Positions 49,976 through 58,750 of a stretch of 64,000 nucleotides of DNA are shown here, piece by piece. The translations under genes and the position numbers were made by a program. The stretch comes from Gaetbulibacter_A sp043876815 (lineage in GTDB: Bacteria; Bacteroidota; Bacteroidia; Flavobacteriales; Flavobacteriaceae): the NCBI RefSeq assembly GCF_043876815.1, contig NZ_JBAWKA010000001.1, forward strand, positions 806,001 through 870,000, given 5' to 3'. Every line of letters begins with the position of its first letter. Positions within the stretch are counted from its first letter, which is position 1. The notes beneath the pieces are model-generated. The model was given only the letters and a program-made list of their open reading frames with translations. It was not told the origin of the DNA and made no database searches.

Positions 49976-51340
49976 ATGTGTTACACCCTAGTGAATAAGT
50001 ACAATGTTCCCGGACCCCGTTATACCAGTTATCCAACGGTTCCTTACTGGAATGTTGATGCCTTTTCTTTAAAAGATTGGAAAACCTCTGTATTGAAGAC
50101 CTATCGGGAATCAGGTCCTGAAGAAGGGATCGGCTTGTATATACATTTACCATTTTGCGAAAGTTTATGTACTTTTTGTGGTTGTCATAAACGCATCACC
50201 AAAAATCACAAGGTGGAACGTCCCTATATTCATTCTATTTTAAGAGAATGGGAGTTATACTTGAATCTGTTACCCAAAAAACCTTTGATCACATCCTTGC
50301 ATATTGGTGGAGGAACACCAACATTTTTCAGCCCTGAAAATTTGCAATACCTCATAAACGGAATTCTTAAACGGGCCGAAGTCGCAGAGCATCATGAGTT
50401 CAGCTTTGAAGGCCATCCAAATAATACCACGGAAGTACATTTGCGAACCTTGTATGATCTCGGTTTCCGTCGGGTAAGTTTTGGTGTTCAGGATTATAAT
50501 GAAACGGTGCAAAAGGCTATTCACCGGATACAGCCCTTTGATCAGGTGGCGGCAGTTACTAAAATGGCTCGTGATATGGGTTACACATCAGTAGGTCACG
50601 ATCTTATTTTCGGGTTACCACATCAAACGCTGAAACACGTTCAGGAAACCATTGAAATAACGAAAGTATTAAAACCCGATCGCATTGCTTTCTACAGTTA
50701 TGCCCATGTACCTTGGATAAAAGGCAATGGTCAGCGAGGTTTTAGTGAATCGGATCTGCCTTCGGTGGCTGAAAAACTGGAACAATACAAAGCAGGAAAA
50801 AACGGATTAATATCAGCCGGGTATGGTGATATTGGCATGGATCATTTTGCGCTCCCTAATGACACCCTGTTTAATGCTTTTGAAGCAAATGCCTTGCATC
50901 GTAATTTTATGGGTTATACCGAAGTAAAAACAAAACTTATGGTTGGCTTGGGAGCCTCATCTATTAGTGATAGTTGGTATTCTTTTGCTCAGAATGTAAA
51001 AGGGATTGAAGAATACATCCATCTGGTAAATAATGGTGTTTTTCCGGTATACAGAGGTCATATTTTAAATGAAGAAGATCTGGTGATCAGAAAACATATA
51101 TTAAATTTAATGTGTACCTTTAAGACACGTTGGTCTGAGCGATCAGGGTGGTTCGAAGCACTTCCCGAGGTAATGGCTCGTTTAGAAGTACTGGAACAGG
51201 ACGGATTGATAAAAACCACTGCTAATGCTATTGAAGTAACCACGAAAGGAAGGCCATTTATTCGAAATATTTGTATGGCTTTTGATATGTTATTGCAACG
51301 CAAACAGCCTGAAACCAAGTTGTTTTCTATGACCGTTTAA
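49976..51340 (+). CDS. hemN: Oxygen-independent coproporphyrinogen III oxidase
   Basis: A 454-residue radical-SAM enzyme (E. coli HemN is about 457). The Fe-S ligands are in C61-E-S-L-C65-T-F-C68-G-C, preceded by the HemN-type L-Y-I-H-L-P-F. The start Y-N-V-P-G-P-R-Y-T-S-Y-P agrees with HemN, and G-G-G-T-P-T-F marks the SAM-binding strand. It converts coproporphyrinogen III to protoporphyrinogen IX without oxygen in the cytoplasm. The promoter carries a palindrome shared with the cbb3 oxidase cluster, so it is most likely induced at low oxygen. A UspA gene follows 20 bases downstream. Confidence 0.95.
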   Translation: MCYTLVNKYNVPGPRYTSYPTVPYWNVDAFSLKDWKTSVLKTYRESGPEEGIGLYIHLPFCESLCTFCGCHKRITKNHKVERPYIHSILREWELYLNLLPKKPLITSLHIGGGTPTFFSPENLQYLINGILKRAEVAEHHEFSFEGHPNNTTEVHLRTLYDLGFRRVSFGVQDYNETVQKAIHRIQPFDQVAAVTKMARDMGYTSVGHDLIFGLPHQTLKHVQETIEITKVLKPDRIAFYSYAHVPWIKGNGQRGFSESDLPSVAEKLEQYKAGKNGLISAGYGDIGMDHFALPNDTLFNAFEANALHRNFMGYTEVKTKLMVGLGASSISDSWYSFAQNVKGIEEYIHLVNNGVFPVYRGHILNEEDLVIRKHILNLMCTFKTRWSERSGWFEALPEVMARLEVLEQDGLIKTTANAIEVTTKGRPFIRNICMAFDMLLQRKQPETKLFSMTV

Positions 51341-51360
51341 CTAAAAAGACAAAAGAAAAA

Positions 51361-52194
51361 ATGAAAAAAATTATTGTACCAATTGATTTTTCTGAACATT
51401 CAGAATTTGCCTTGGAAACCGCAGCCAAACTTGCAGAAAAGTATCAGGCCGAATTATTGGTTTTACACATGTTGGAAATGTCCGATGTCATGTTTACGGC
51501 TTCAGATAATTTGCAAAATCAGAAAGCTGCCTTCTTCTTACAGTTGGCAGAGCAGAAATTTGAAGAATTTCTGGAAAAAGATTATTTAAAAGATATTCAA
51601 GTGACTCCCATAGTAAAGCATTTCAAAGTGTTTAGTGAAGTCAATGATGTTGCTTCGGAAAACAATGCCAACCTTATCGTGATGGGTTCTCATGGCACCA
51701 GTGGTGTTAGAGAGTTTTTTGTAGGGTCCAACACAGAACGAGTGGTACGTAATGCCGAGGTTCCCGTATTGGTTGTTAAACAAAGGTTGAGCGACATTTC
51801 CTTTGATGATGTTGTGTATGCTACTGATTTTAGTATTGAAAGTATTGAAGTGTATCACAAAGCTTTAATGCTGATTAAATCACTTGGAGCAAAACCTTAT
51901 TTTGTGCATGTAAATCTTCCAAACGAGCAATTTAGGAGTTCTGCTGAAATTGAAAAAAAGGCAGTGGAGTTTTTTGAAAAGGCTGAAGGTAATCTCGATA
52001 AATTAGATCAGGTGTTCTACGTTAATGATTACACCATTGAAGATGGCATTTTGAATTTCGCTAATAAAATTGGAGCCGATCTTATTGCCGTTCCAACCCA
52101 TGGCAGAAAAGGTCTAGCCCATTTCTTCGAAGGCAGTATTAGTGAAGATTTAGCCAATCATGCTACCTTACCAGTGATCACATTTAAAATGTGA
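51361..52194 (+). CDS. Tandem-domain universal stress protein
   Basis: A 277-residue protein with two UspA domains (about 1-140 and 150-277). Each starts with I-V-P-I-D-F-S or V-V-Y-A-T-D-F-S. Domain 1 has the ATP-loop G-S-H-G-T-S-G-V and G-S-N-T-E-R-V; domain 2 has P-T-H-G-R-K-G-L and G-S-I-S-E-D. Both thus keep the G-2x-G-9x-G-S/T-type nucleotide motif fairly well. It is 20 bases after hemN and very probably in the same operon. Such Usp genes often belong to low-oxygen regulons. Confidence 0.9.
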   Translation: MKKIIVPIDFSEHSEFALETAAKLAEKYQAELLVLHMLEMSDVMFTASDNLQNQKAAFFLQLAEQKFEEFLEKDYLKDIQVTPIVKHFKVFSEVNDVASENNANLIVMGSHGTSGVREFFVGSNTERVVRNAEVPVLVVKQRLSDISFDDVVYATDFSIESIEVYHKALMLIKSLGAKPYFVHVNLPNEQFRSSAEIEKKAVEFFEKAEGNLDKLDQVFYVNDYTIEDGILNFANKIGADLIAVPTHGRKGLAHFFEGSISEDLANHATLPVITFKM

Positions 52195-52222
52195 TAACGC
52201 CAAACTTAATAAGTTTTTTACG

Positions 52223-53626
52223 TTAAGGTATGTTCGTTTCCGGAAGCGCCAAAACATTAAATAGGGCAGCCTTGGTATTGTAATATAAGGTTTCCAAAGC
52301 AATGGCTTTCAACTTCGCATCAATAAGTCTGGATTCCCTGGTATTTACCAGGAATAATGCGCTTTCACCTAAAAAGAATTTACGCTCCTCAGCTTGTAGC
52401 ATGGTTTGATAATCGGCAACGATCACATTGGTATAATTCGTTTGATCCACATAGGATGCCAACTCCTGGTTTAAGGCATCGATCTTATTCTTAAGACTAA
52501 CCTGTTTTACCTGAATGTCAAATCTGGTATCCTGCATTTTGAGATTAGCCAGACGCAGATCACCACGTTCTTTCCTCAGGAATAAAGGGAAATTGATCTG
52601 CAAACCACCTTTATAATTGGCTGTATTGAAAGACGAGGCCAATTCGGGTGTTTCAGATAGAAACTGATATTGCAGGTCGACCTGAGGTAGGAGGTTATTC
52701 ATTTTTAATTTCCGTTCTAAGTTCAAACCTTGTAATTTAAAATCCAGGGCCTGGAGCTTCGGGTGTAAACTTAAATCTAAGTTTTCAAGATCAAGTTCAG
52801 AGGTATTCAATACATTATCAATGGCTTCACCGGTCTGAACATCTGGAATCACCTGATCCCGCAATTCAATGGGTGTATTATCATTCAACCATAAGAAATT
52901 CGATAAAGCCAAGCTTGATTTTATATAGGTTATTCGGGATTTTTCCAGATCGAGTTTTCGTGTATTTAAAGTAATTCGGGCTTCCAAGGTGTCAATGGCG
53001 GGTAACTCACCGCTTTCATAGCTTCTTTTGATACCGTCGAAGCGGAATTGAGCGTTTTCTAAAAATGCTTCATACACCCGCTTCTCATTATAACTTTGAA
53101 GCCATTTGAAATAACTTAGAGTGGCCTCATACAAAATTTGGTTGACCTGTAACTGCTGTTCTGCTTTAGCCTGCTTTACAAAAAGTCGGGCCTGCTTCAA
53201 TAGAGCCATGCGCTTATTAATGAGGAGGTCTCGAGCCAGCGAAACGGACACTCCCACACTGTACAAACCATCATCCGGAACCGTATTTTCTGGATTCAAA
53301 TAAAGGCCGTCATTGGCCTCGTAGGCCGCTTTTAGCTCAATGCCATACCAGGTAGGAATTTTAAATGCAGCATTGAGCTGATTGTAATAATTACTTCCCT
53401 TAAATTCTTTATTTGCAAAATCAACCTCTAATTTTGGGTCGAAAGCACCTCGGGAGGCCATCAGTTGGGCTTCGCTTTCACTGGTTATCAAACGGGCCTG
53501 TTTTACTACAGGGTGATAGGTTTTCACATACCCCAGATACTCAGCGAGGCTTAATACCTTGGTACTATCCTGCGCAAATCCTAAAGTGCTGGTAAATAAG
53601 AGTAGGCTTATTAAAACATACTTCAT
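52223..53626 (-). CDS. TolC-family outer-membrane efflux protein
   Basis: A 467-residue outer-membrane factor with a signal peptide (LFTSTLGFAQ, about 18) and two repeated OEP domains of long helices and short strands. The first helix has E-Y-L-G-Y-V-K-T-Y-H-P-V-V-K-Q-A, typical of TolC family members. It forms the trimeric channel for the adjoining HlyD/ABC pair. It is the last gene of the operon, separated from HlyD by only two bases. Confidence 0.9.
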   Translation of the reverse strand: MKYVLISLLLFTSTLGFAQDSTKVLSLAEYLGYVKTYHPVVKQARLITSESEAQLMASRGAFDPKLEVDFANKEFKGSNYYNQLNAAFKIPTWYGIELKAAYEANDGLYLNPENTVPDDGLYSVGVSVSLARDLLINKRMALLKQARLFVKQAKAEQQLQVNQILYEATLSYFKWLQSYNEKRVYEAFLENAQFRFDGIKRSYESGELPAIDTLEARITLNTRKLDLEKSRITYIKSSLALSNFLWLNDNTPIELRDQVIPDVQTGEAIDNVLNTSELDLENLDLSLHPKLQALDFKLQGLNLERKLKMNNLLPQVDLQYQFLSETPELASSFNTANYKGGLQINFPLFLRKERGDLRLANLKMQDTRFDIQVKQVSLKNKIDALNQELASYVDQTNYTNVIVADYQTMLQAEERKFFLGESALFLVNTRESRLIDAKLKAIALETLYYNTKAALFNVLALPETNIP

Positions 53627-53628
53627 AG

Positions 53629-54981
53629 TTATTGTTTTTTTTCAGCTATTGGTTGTGAATTGGGCTGATAATAATTCGGGGGAAAACTGTTGATTTGTCG
53701 CCAAAGTTCGAACCAGATCGGAACATCTTCCAATAAGGCAATGGTGCGGGCTCCCGACCCTACACGGATCGCTTCCGGCCACTCATGGTCACTCGTATCG
53801 GGCGCCAAAAGGACGCGATATTTTCCATTGTCACTGATAAACCTTTCTATAGCAACAACGGTAGCGCCATAGGTACCGTAAGATACATTAGGCCATCCAC
53901 TAAAAACAATAGCCGGCCAACCATCGAACTGCACGCGAACTTTTTCACCAGGGTGAATTAGTGGCAGATCGATGGGCTTGATAAAGGTTTCAACGGCCAA
54001 ATCGTAATTTGAAGGCATGATGCCTACCAGTTCTTCTCCGGCTTTGAAGGTAACTCCAATACCGCCGCGAAGGGCCTTGTTAATGAAACCGTCTTGAGGT
54101 GCTGTGACATAGAGCAGGTTTTGACGCATCTTATAATTGGTGTAATCATTTTCAAGTTTGCTCACCTGTGCCTCGGTATCAAACTGATTAGATTGCGCCG
54201 TAAACATGTCGCTCTGTGCTTTAGAGATTTTATCTACGTAGGACTGACTAATTCTTGAGAGTTCAATCTCTGCATTTATCACCTCATTTTGGCTGGCTAA
54301 ATAGTTGTTCTCATTGGATATTAATTTTGCTTGTGTTTCTTGTAATTTCAGGCGTTTCTCTTCAACATCTTTAACGGCTTTTAAGCCTTCCTTTTCAAGT
54401 GTTTCAACACGTTCGTACTGCCTTTCGGCAATGGCAATATTTGTTTTTGCTGCTTCCAGAGCAATGCTGTCACTTTTTAATTTAAGACGCGCTTGCTGAA
54501 GCTTATTCTTTGTTTGGGCAAATTTTAGGCGCTGCTCTTGCGATAAGGCCGAGATCTGACGATTCAAAGCTTCCACCTTCGATTGATAGGCAGACATGGC
54601 GGAACTTTTCGATTTGATCTGCTGATTCGTGCGCTCAACTAATTGGCTATCAAAATATTCACTTTTTACTTCAGAGATCCTTAAAATAGTATCACCGGTT
54701 TTCACGAAATCACCTTCTTGCACATACCAGGCCTCAATGCGCCCCGGGATCTGAGATTGGATGGTCTGAGGTCGCTGGTTCGGTTTTAATGTTGTTACCA
54801 AACCACGGCCCGTTATATTTTGGGTCCAGGGTAAGAATAATATAATAACCCCTATGCCGGCCACAGCCATTAAAAACCTATTGAAATGTTTGTAATAATT
54901 TTTATTAAAAACAGGTTTGCTCGATTTAAACATCGTTAAATCAATATGATCACCCACTTTGTTATTTGAAATATTAAGCAT
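53629..54981 (-). CDS. HlyD-family membrane-fusion protein
   Basis: A 450-residue adaptor with one N-terminal membrane helix (about 34-52, AVAGIGVIILFLPW). A lipoyl/biotinyl half-motif follows (TIQSQIPGRIEAWYVQEGD near 75-92), then a long coiled-coil hairpin (about 115-290), the second lipoyl half (L-Y-V-T-A-P-Q-D-G-F-I) and a beta-barrel domain. This is the periplasmic link between the ABC protein and TolC, as in type I secretion or multidrug export. Its end abuts the TolC start; its start overlaps the end of the ABC gene by 8 bases. Confidence 0.9.
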   Translation of the reverse strand: MLNISNNKVGDHIDLTMFKSSKPVFNKNYYKHFNRFLMAVAGIGVIILFLPWTQNITGRGLVTTLKPNQRPQTIQSQIPGRIEAWYVQEGDFVKTGDTILRISEVKSEYFDSQLVERTNQQIKSKSSAMSAYQSKVEALNRQISALSQEQRLKFAQTKNKLQQARLKLKSDSIALEAAKTNIAIAERQYERVETLEKEGLKAVKDVEEKRLKLQETQAKLISNENNYLASQNEVINAEIELSRISQSYVDKISKAQSDMFTAQSNQFDTEAQVSKLENDYTNYKMRQNLLYVTAPQDGFINKALRGGIGVTFKAGEELVGIMPSNYDLAVETFIKPIDLPLIHPGEKVRVQFDGWPAIVFSGWPNVSYGTYGATVVAIERFISDNGKYRVLLAPDTSDHEWPEAIRVGSGARTIALLEDVPIWFELWRQINSFPPNYYQPNSQPIAEKKQ

Positions 54982-56644
54982 TTCCGTTCATTTTAAGTTT
55001 ACCATTATTCAACACTATAGATTCAGAACATTTTTTACTCCAACTTTCACTTCCACTCACCACGATTAGACCCCAAGGACGATCTTTGTGTGTTAAATAA
55101 TCAATAATTTTCTCAGTTTCTTTGGGGTTGAAACGATCTAAAGCATCCTCAAGGATTAATAATTTTGGTTGCTTCAGGATAGCACGCGCTAAAACTAATT
55201 TTTTCGAAACCGTATGCGACATTTGTTTACCATCTGGATAAAGAATGGTTTCCAGGCCCTTCGGTTGTTCTTTTATAAAATCGTTTAAACCAACTTTATC
55301 CAATACATTAAAAATGGTATCATTGGTAATGTCATTGTCACCAAAGGTTAAATTTTCCCTGATACTGCCCTCAAACGGGGTTTCTTCCGTTAGAGATAAT
55401 CCTAATTGTGACCGGTAGTAGTTTAAATTAACACCTGTCATGGACAAATTATTGACATAGATATGGCCTGAAGTGGCCTCTATAACCCCACCAATTAGTC
55501 GTAATAGCGTCGATTTACCTGAGCCGCTTTCTCCTAATACCAATAATCTGGTTTTGTTATTTACCGTTAGTGATAACTTGTTGATAATAGGATTAGGACG
55601 ATCAGGAACCTCATAACTCACCTTGTCTAAAGTTAGATTGAGCGCGCCATTTATGGTACTTTTATCGCCTTCTTGGCTCTCCAGTTCTTTATCCAGAATT
55701 TCTCCAATTTTTTCTAATGAGGTCAATACATCATAAAAGGACTCTAATCCTAAAATAAGTTTTTCTACTGAGGCAATGACCAATAAAATAATAATCTCTG
55801 CGGCCACAAACTGACCAATATTCATTTCCTGATTTAATACCAGAGCACCACCAATTAACAATAAACTGGCAGTAACGATCACTTTAAAACTGATCATTTG
55901 AATGAACTGGAGCATAAGAACCTTGAAGTGACTCTCTCTGGCTTTTATATATTCATTTACCAGTGCATCATTTTTTTGAAGCCCTAAATGGGTTTTTCCG
56001 GATAGTTTAAAACTGATCACCGTACGTGCAATCTCCTCGATCCAATGAGCTACTTTATATTTGTTTTTCGATTCCTTTAAACTGGTTTCTAATCCACGTT
56101 TGGCCGTAAACTTAAAAACCACGAAGATGAGCGTTAGCAACAACAATCCGAATATGATAAAGAAAGGGTGATAAAATGCCAATAGGGTCAAGGCGAATAT
56201 AATTTGTAATACTGCCGTTGGCACATCAATTAGTATTTTAGACAAGCCTTTCTGAATGGCTAGCGTATCGAAAAAGCGGTTAGCTAATTCCGGCGGATAA
56301 TAATTTCGTAACTCCGCCATTTTTATTTTTGGAAATCGATAAGTGAGCTCAAAGGACGAGCGTAAAAAGATACGCTGCTGCAAGGTTTCAATAATGCGGA
56401 GCTGCATCAATTGTAAGACCCCTGAGAAGATCACCCCAATCGTTACCAAAATCACCAAAACCACCCATGAGGTTGAGATTTGAGCGCCTTGAATCAAATT
56501 TATAATGGCCTGAATTCCCAAAGGAAGCGTAAGAGCAACAACTCCGGCAAAAACAGCATAGTAAATGATTTGAAGAACGTCCCGCTTTTCAAGTTCGATC
56601 AATCCGATCAAACGTTTCCAGGGACTCATTGTAGGTACGGGCAT
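54974..56644 (-). CDS. ABC transporter (fused permease-ATPase) with degenerate ATPase motifs
   Basis: A 556-residue protein with six membrane helices (about 25-310) and a C-terminal nucleotide-binding domain. Walker A is good (G-E-S-G-S-G-K-S-T). Against the usual pattern, however, the signature L-S-G-G-Q is replaced by M-S-H-T-V-S, Walker B ends I-L-E-D-A-L-D (D and E swapped) and the switch His is missing (V-V-S-G-S-E-S-W). No C39 peptidase domain is present. It may still move a substrate with TolC and HlyD, or hydrolyse ATP poorly. An ATG five codons later is also possible. Operon order is tetR-ABC-hlyD-tolC. Confidence 0.85.
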   Translation of the reverse strand: MPVPTMSPWKRLIGLIELEKRDVLQIIYYAVFAGVVALTLPLGIQAIINLIQGAQISTSWVVLVILVTIGVIFSGVLQLMQLRIIETLQQRIFLRSSFELTYRFPKIKMAELRNYYPPELANRFFDTLAIQKGLSKILIDVPTAVLQIIFALTLLAFYHPFFIIFGLLLLTLIFVVFKFTAKRGLETSLKESKNKYKVAHWIEEIARTVISFKLSGKTHLGLQKNDALVNEYIKARESHFKVLMLQFIQMISFKVIVTASLLLIGGALVLNQEMNIGQFVAAEIIILLVIASVEKLILGLESFYDVLTSLEKIGEILDKELESQEGDKSTINGALNLTLDKVSYEVPDRPNPIINKLSLTVNNKTRLLVLGESGSGKSTLLRLIGGVIEATSGHIYVNNLSMTGVNLNYYRSQLGLSLTEETPFEGSIRENLTFGDNDITNDTIFNVLDKVGLNDFIKEQPKGLETILYPDGKQMSHTVSKKLVLARAILKQPKLLILEDALDRFNPKETEKIIDYLTHKDRPWGLIVVSGSESWSKKCSESIVLNNGKLKMNGNA

Positions 56645-56646
56645 AG

Positions 56647-57321
56647 TTAAATTTTTAGGGTTTTAGTGACAAGATTGATGTAAAATTCTGTTAGTGTTGT
56701 ATCGTTGTTACAATCTGTTAAAGACGCGAAATGATCTTTAAAGAAATGCTGATGTAAACTGCCATCTATTACCGTATTGGCAAGACTGGAAGGAAATGGA
56801 TAATCAGGATTAACCTGCAAAAAGATATCTCTCAAGCGTTGCACAATACGTTTGTAAATAATGAAGTATCCATCTTTATTTTCCTGATCAACTTTTTTGG
56901 TTAAAAAGGATTTTGAATTTTCATTGATAATGATCTGATTGAGTAAAACCTCGTTGATATGCGAAAATTTAGAATCTTCCTCAGTAGTACGCGATACGAT
57001 TTCAACAGCTTTTTTCATCTTCGCTTTAGGGTCTGAAAGACTGTAGGTTTCCATAACCAATTGATACTCTATCCAGGCCCAATACCATGAGGATAGATAC
57101 AAGAGTAACTTGTGTTTACTTTCAAAATAACGGTAAATAGAACTTTCATTCGAGCCAATCAATTCTCCTAATTTCTTAAAGGTAAAGGCGTCAAAGCCAA
57201 TCTCGTTGATCAAAATAATGCTGTGTTCAACGATGCGTCTACCCAAATCAGAAGACTCCGGATCTTTTACATAGATCTTCTCTGGTACTGAAATTTTTAA
57301 ATTTGAAAGTAAATTATTCAT
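56647..57321 (-). CDS. TetR-family transcriptional regulator
   Basis: A 224-residue protein with an N-terminal TetR-type HTH (about 20-70: I-V-E-H-S-I-I-L-I-N-E-I-G-F, then G-S-N-E-S-S-I-Y-R-Y-F-E-S-K). A helical ligand-binding domain follows. It is the first gene of the efflux operon, two bases before the ABC gene, and is expected to repress the operon. The frame opens seven codons upstream at a TTG, but the ATG at 57319-57321 is used. The AT-rich region upstream contains a TTAAATAAG / TAGTTTAGTTTG stretch suitable for an operator. Confidence 0.9.
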   Translation of the reverse strand: MNNLLSNLKISVPEKIYVKDPESSDLGRRIVEHSIILINEIGFDAFTFKKLGELIGSNESSIYRYFESKHKLLLYLSSWYWAWIEYQLVMETYSLSDPKAKMKKAVEIVSRTTEEDSKFSHINEVLLNQIIINENSKSFLTKKVDQENKDGYFIIYKRIVQRLRDIFLQVNPDYPFPSSLANTVIDGSLHQHFFKDHFASLTDCNNDTTLTEFYINLVTKTLKI

Positions 57322-57458
57322 TTTTAATAATTTTGAGCGCAAATATAATAGTATTACTATTAAATAAGCAAACTAAACTATTATTTTTTATAAAAATTTA
57401 ACAAAATTAATATCAGAAGGTTGGGTTAATAAGGCGTAAATCCCTTTAAATACAAGGA

Positions 57459-58160
57459 TTAATGGCAATTCATATGTGCGGTAGTCATCTCCTGTATAGG
57501 GGCAGGGGAGAGATAAGGAATTCCCAAGCCAAGACCTCTAATAATAAATAGAATTGCAATAAGGCCTACGAAAATAGGGATCAAACGCTGAATATTTTGT
57601 CGTAAAGAAGTCGATATTATACTACTTAGATAAATAGCCATGGTCATTAATGGTAAGGTGCCCAAACCAAAAAGGGCCATATATAGGGCGCCCTGCCACG
57701 CATCACCGCTAGCAATAGCGGCAAAAACAGCCATATACACCAGGCCACAGGGCAACAACCCGTTTAAAATACCGATCGTAAAAAAGGTGTCTGCTGTTTT
57801 CTTTTTAAGGGCCATACCTAAACCTGATTTCACTTTTGATATCAGTTTATACAACGGATTGGTGAGGTGCGTTTTAAAATATTGTTGTCTCGGCCAAAGG
57901 ATCGCCACCAACATCAACACACCTATGGCAATCGATAATTGTTGCTGAAAACCAAATAAGTAAAACCCGCTTCCCAACCAACCGAAAAGCAGTCCCATAC
58001 TAGCGTAAGATATTAGTCGCCCCAGGTGATATAAGCTAATTTGGGCTATTTTCTTGTACGAATTTTTTCGATCAACAGGAAGTAAGAACGCAATTGGCCC
58101 ACACATGCCAACACAGTGCAAACTCCCCACAAATCCAAATAAAAATGCCGCAAATATCAT
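57459..58160 (-). CDS. Sulfite-exporter TauE/SafE-type (UreH-like) membrane protein of the cbb3 cluster
   Basis: A 233-residue protein with six hydrophobic helices. The first two bear G-S-L-H-C-V-G-M-C-G-P and a later G-L-L-P-C-G-L-V-Y-M-A, so cysteine-bearing helices face each other as in CcoS-linked SafE/UreH-2 domain proteins. Such genes are usual at the end of Bacteroidota cbb3 clusters and are thought to help copper delivery or maturation. It is 1 base from the CcoH gene, the last of the operon. Confidence 0.85.
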   Translation of the reverse strand: MIFAAFLFGFVGSLHCVGMCGPIAFLLPVDRKNSYKKIAQISLYHLGRLISYASMGLLFGWLGSGFYLFGFQQQLSIAIGVLMLVAILWPRQQYFKTHLTNPLYKLISKVKSGLGMALKKKTADTFFTIGILNGLLPCGLVYMAVFAAIASGDAWQGALYMALFGLGTLPLMTMAIYLSSIISTSLRQNIQRLIPIFVGLIAILFIIRGLGLGIPYLSPAPIQEMTTAHMNCH

Positions 58161-58161
58161 C

Positions 58162-58608
58162 TCAATAAATTAAAGATTGTTTGAATAAATATTCCGTGCC
58201 GTCATAATTCCAGTCTACCGTTAGGTCCCAGCGTCCTGCAACAATCTTCGCATCCGGAATCACTAAACGATGTCCCGAAAGCACCAAAGGAACTTTAAAA
58301 TCCAAACCTTTGTTCGAAGGCCTGTATAGGAGCACCTGTCCCGTAATAACCTCAGTTTTCAGGTTTTCAGGAAAATAAATTACCAGCCCCTCGGCTTTGT
58401 GTTCAAACCGAATGTTTTCAGCTAGATTTTCCGCGTTTTGCAATTTATTTATCGACTCCTGATACATCAATTCTTCTTTGTAATAATCCTCTGTGACAAG
58501 GTCGTAATCATAGGTTTTATCCACCATAACGTTCACAATAAAATAAAGTATAAAGCTCATAAATCCAACAAAAGCCAGGACAATTCCGGTACCCCAATTC
58601 CATTTCAT
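58162..58608 (-). CDS. ccoH: FixH/CcoH-family cbb3 oxidase assembly protein
   Basis: A 148-residue protein with one N-terminal membrane helix (about 6-26, G-I-V-L-A-F-V-G-F-M-S-F-I-L) and a periplasmic beta-rich domain with the FixH-like F-K-V-P-L-V-L-S-G-H-R-L-V-I-P-D core. FixH/CcoH stabilises the assembling cbb3 complex. It lies between the SafE-type gene (1 base) and CcoG (142 bases, filled by a dispersed repeat). Confidence 0.85.
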   Translation of the reverse strand: MKWNWGTGIVLAFVGFMSFILYFIVNVMVDKTYDYDLVTEDYYKEELMYQESINKLQNAENLAENIRFEHKAEGLVIYFPENLKTEVITGQVLLYRPSNKGLDFKVPLVLSGHRLVIPDAKIVAGRWDLTVDWNYDGTEYLFKQSLIY

Positions 58609-58667
58609 TTTTCTAATTTTTTAGGACCCAAATTCAATTTTGGGCCATGTTCATACTATGTTTTATT

Positions 58668-58746
58668 TGGGCATTCCCCTGTCGGGTCGGGCTATCGGCA
58701 GTCGCGCTTTTCAAGGCGCTTCAACAAAGCCTCTATCCCTAATGCG
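58668..58746. repeat. Dispersed Bacteroidota-type intergenic repeat
   Basis: GGGCATTCCCCTGTCGGGTC, then GGGCTATCGGCAGTCGCG, and after a variable middle TCTATCCCTAATGCGG. This type of intergenic sequence is, from memory, widely scattered in flavobacterial genomes. It has unusual GC content between CcoH and CcoG and is clearly not coding. A possible terminator GGACCCAAA / TTTTGGGCC lies just to its left (58624-58645). Confidence 0.5.
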
Positions 58747-58750
58747 GTCT

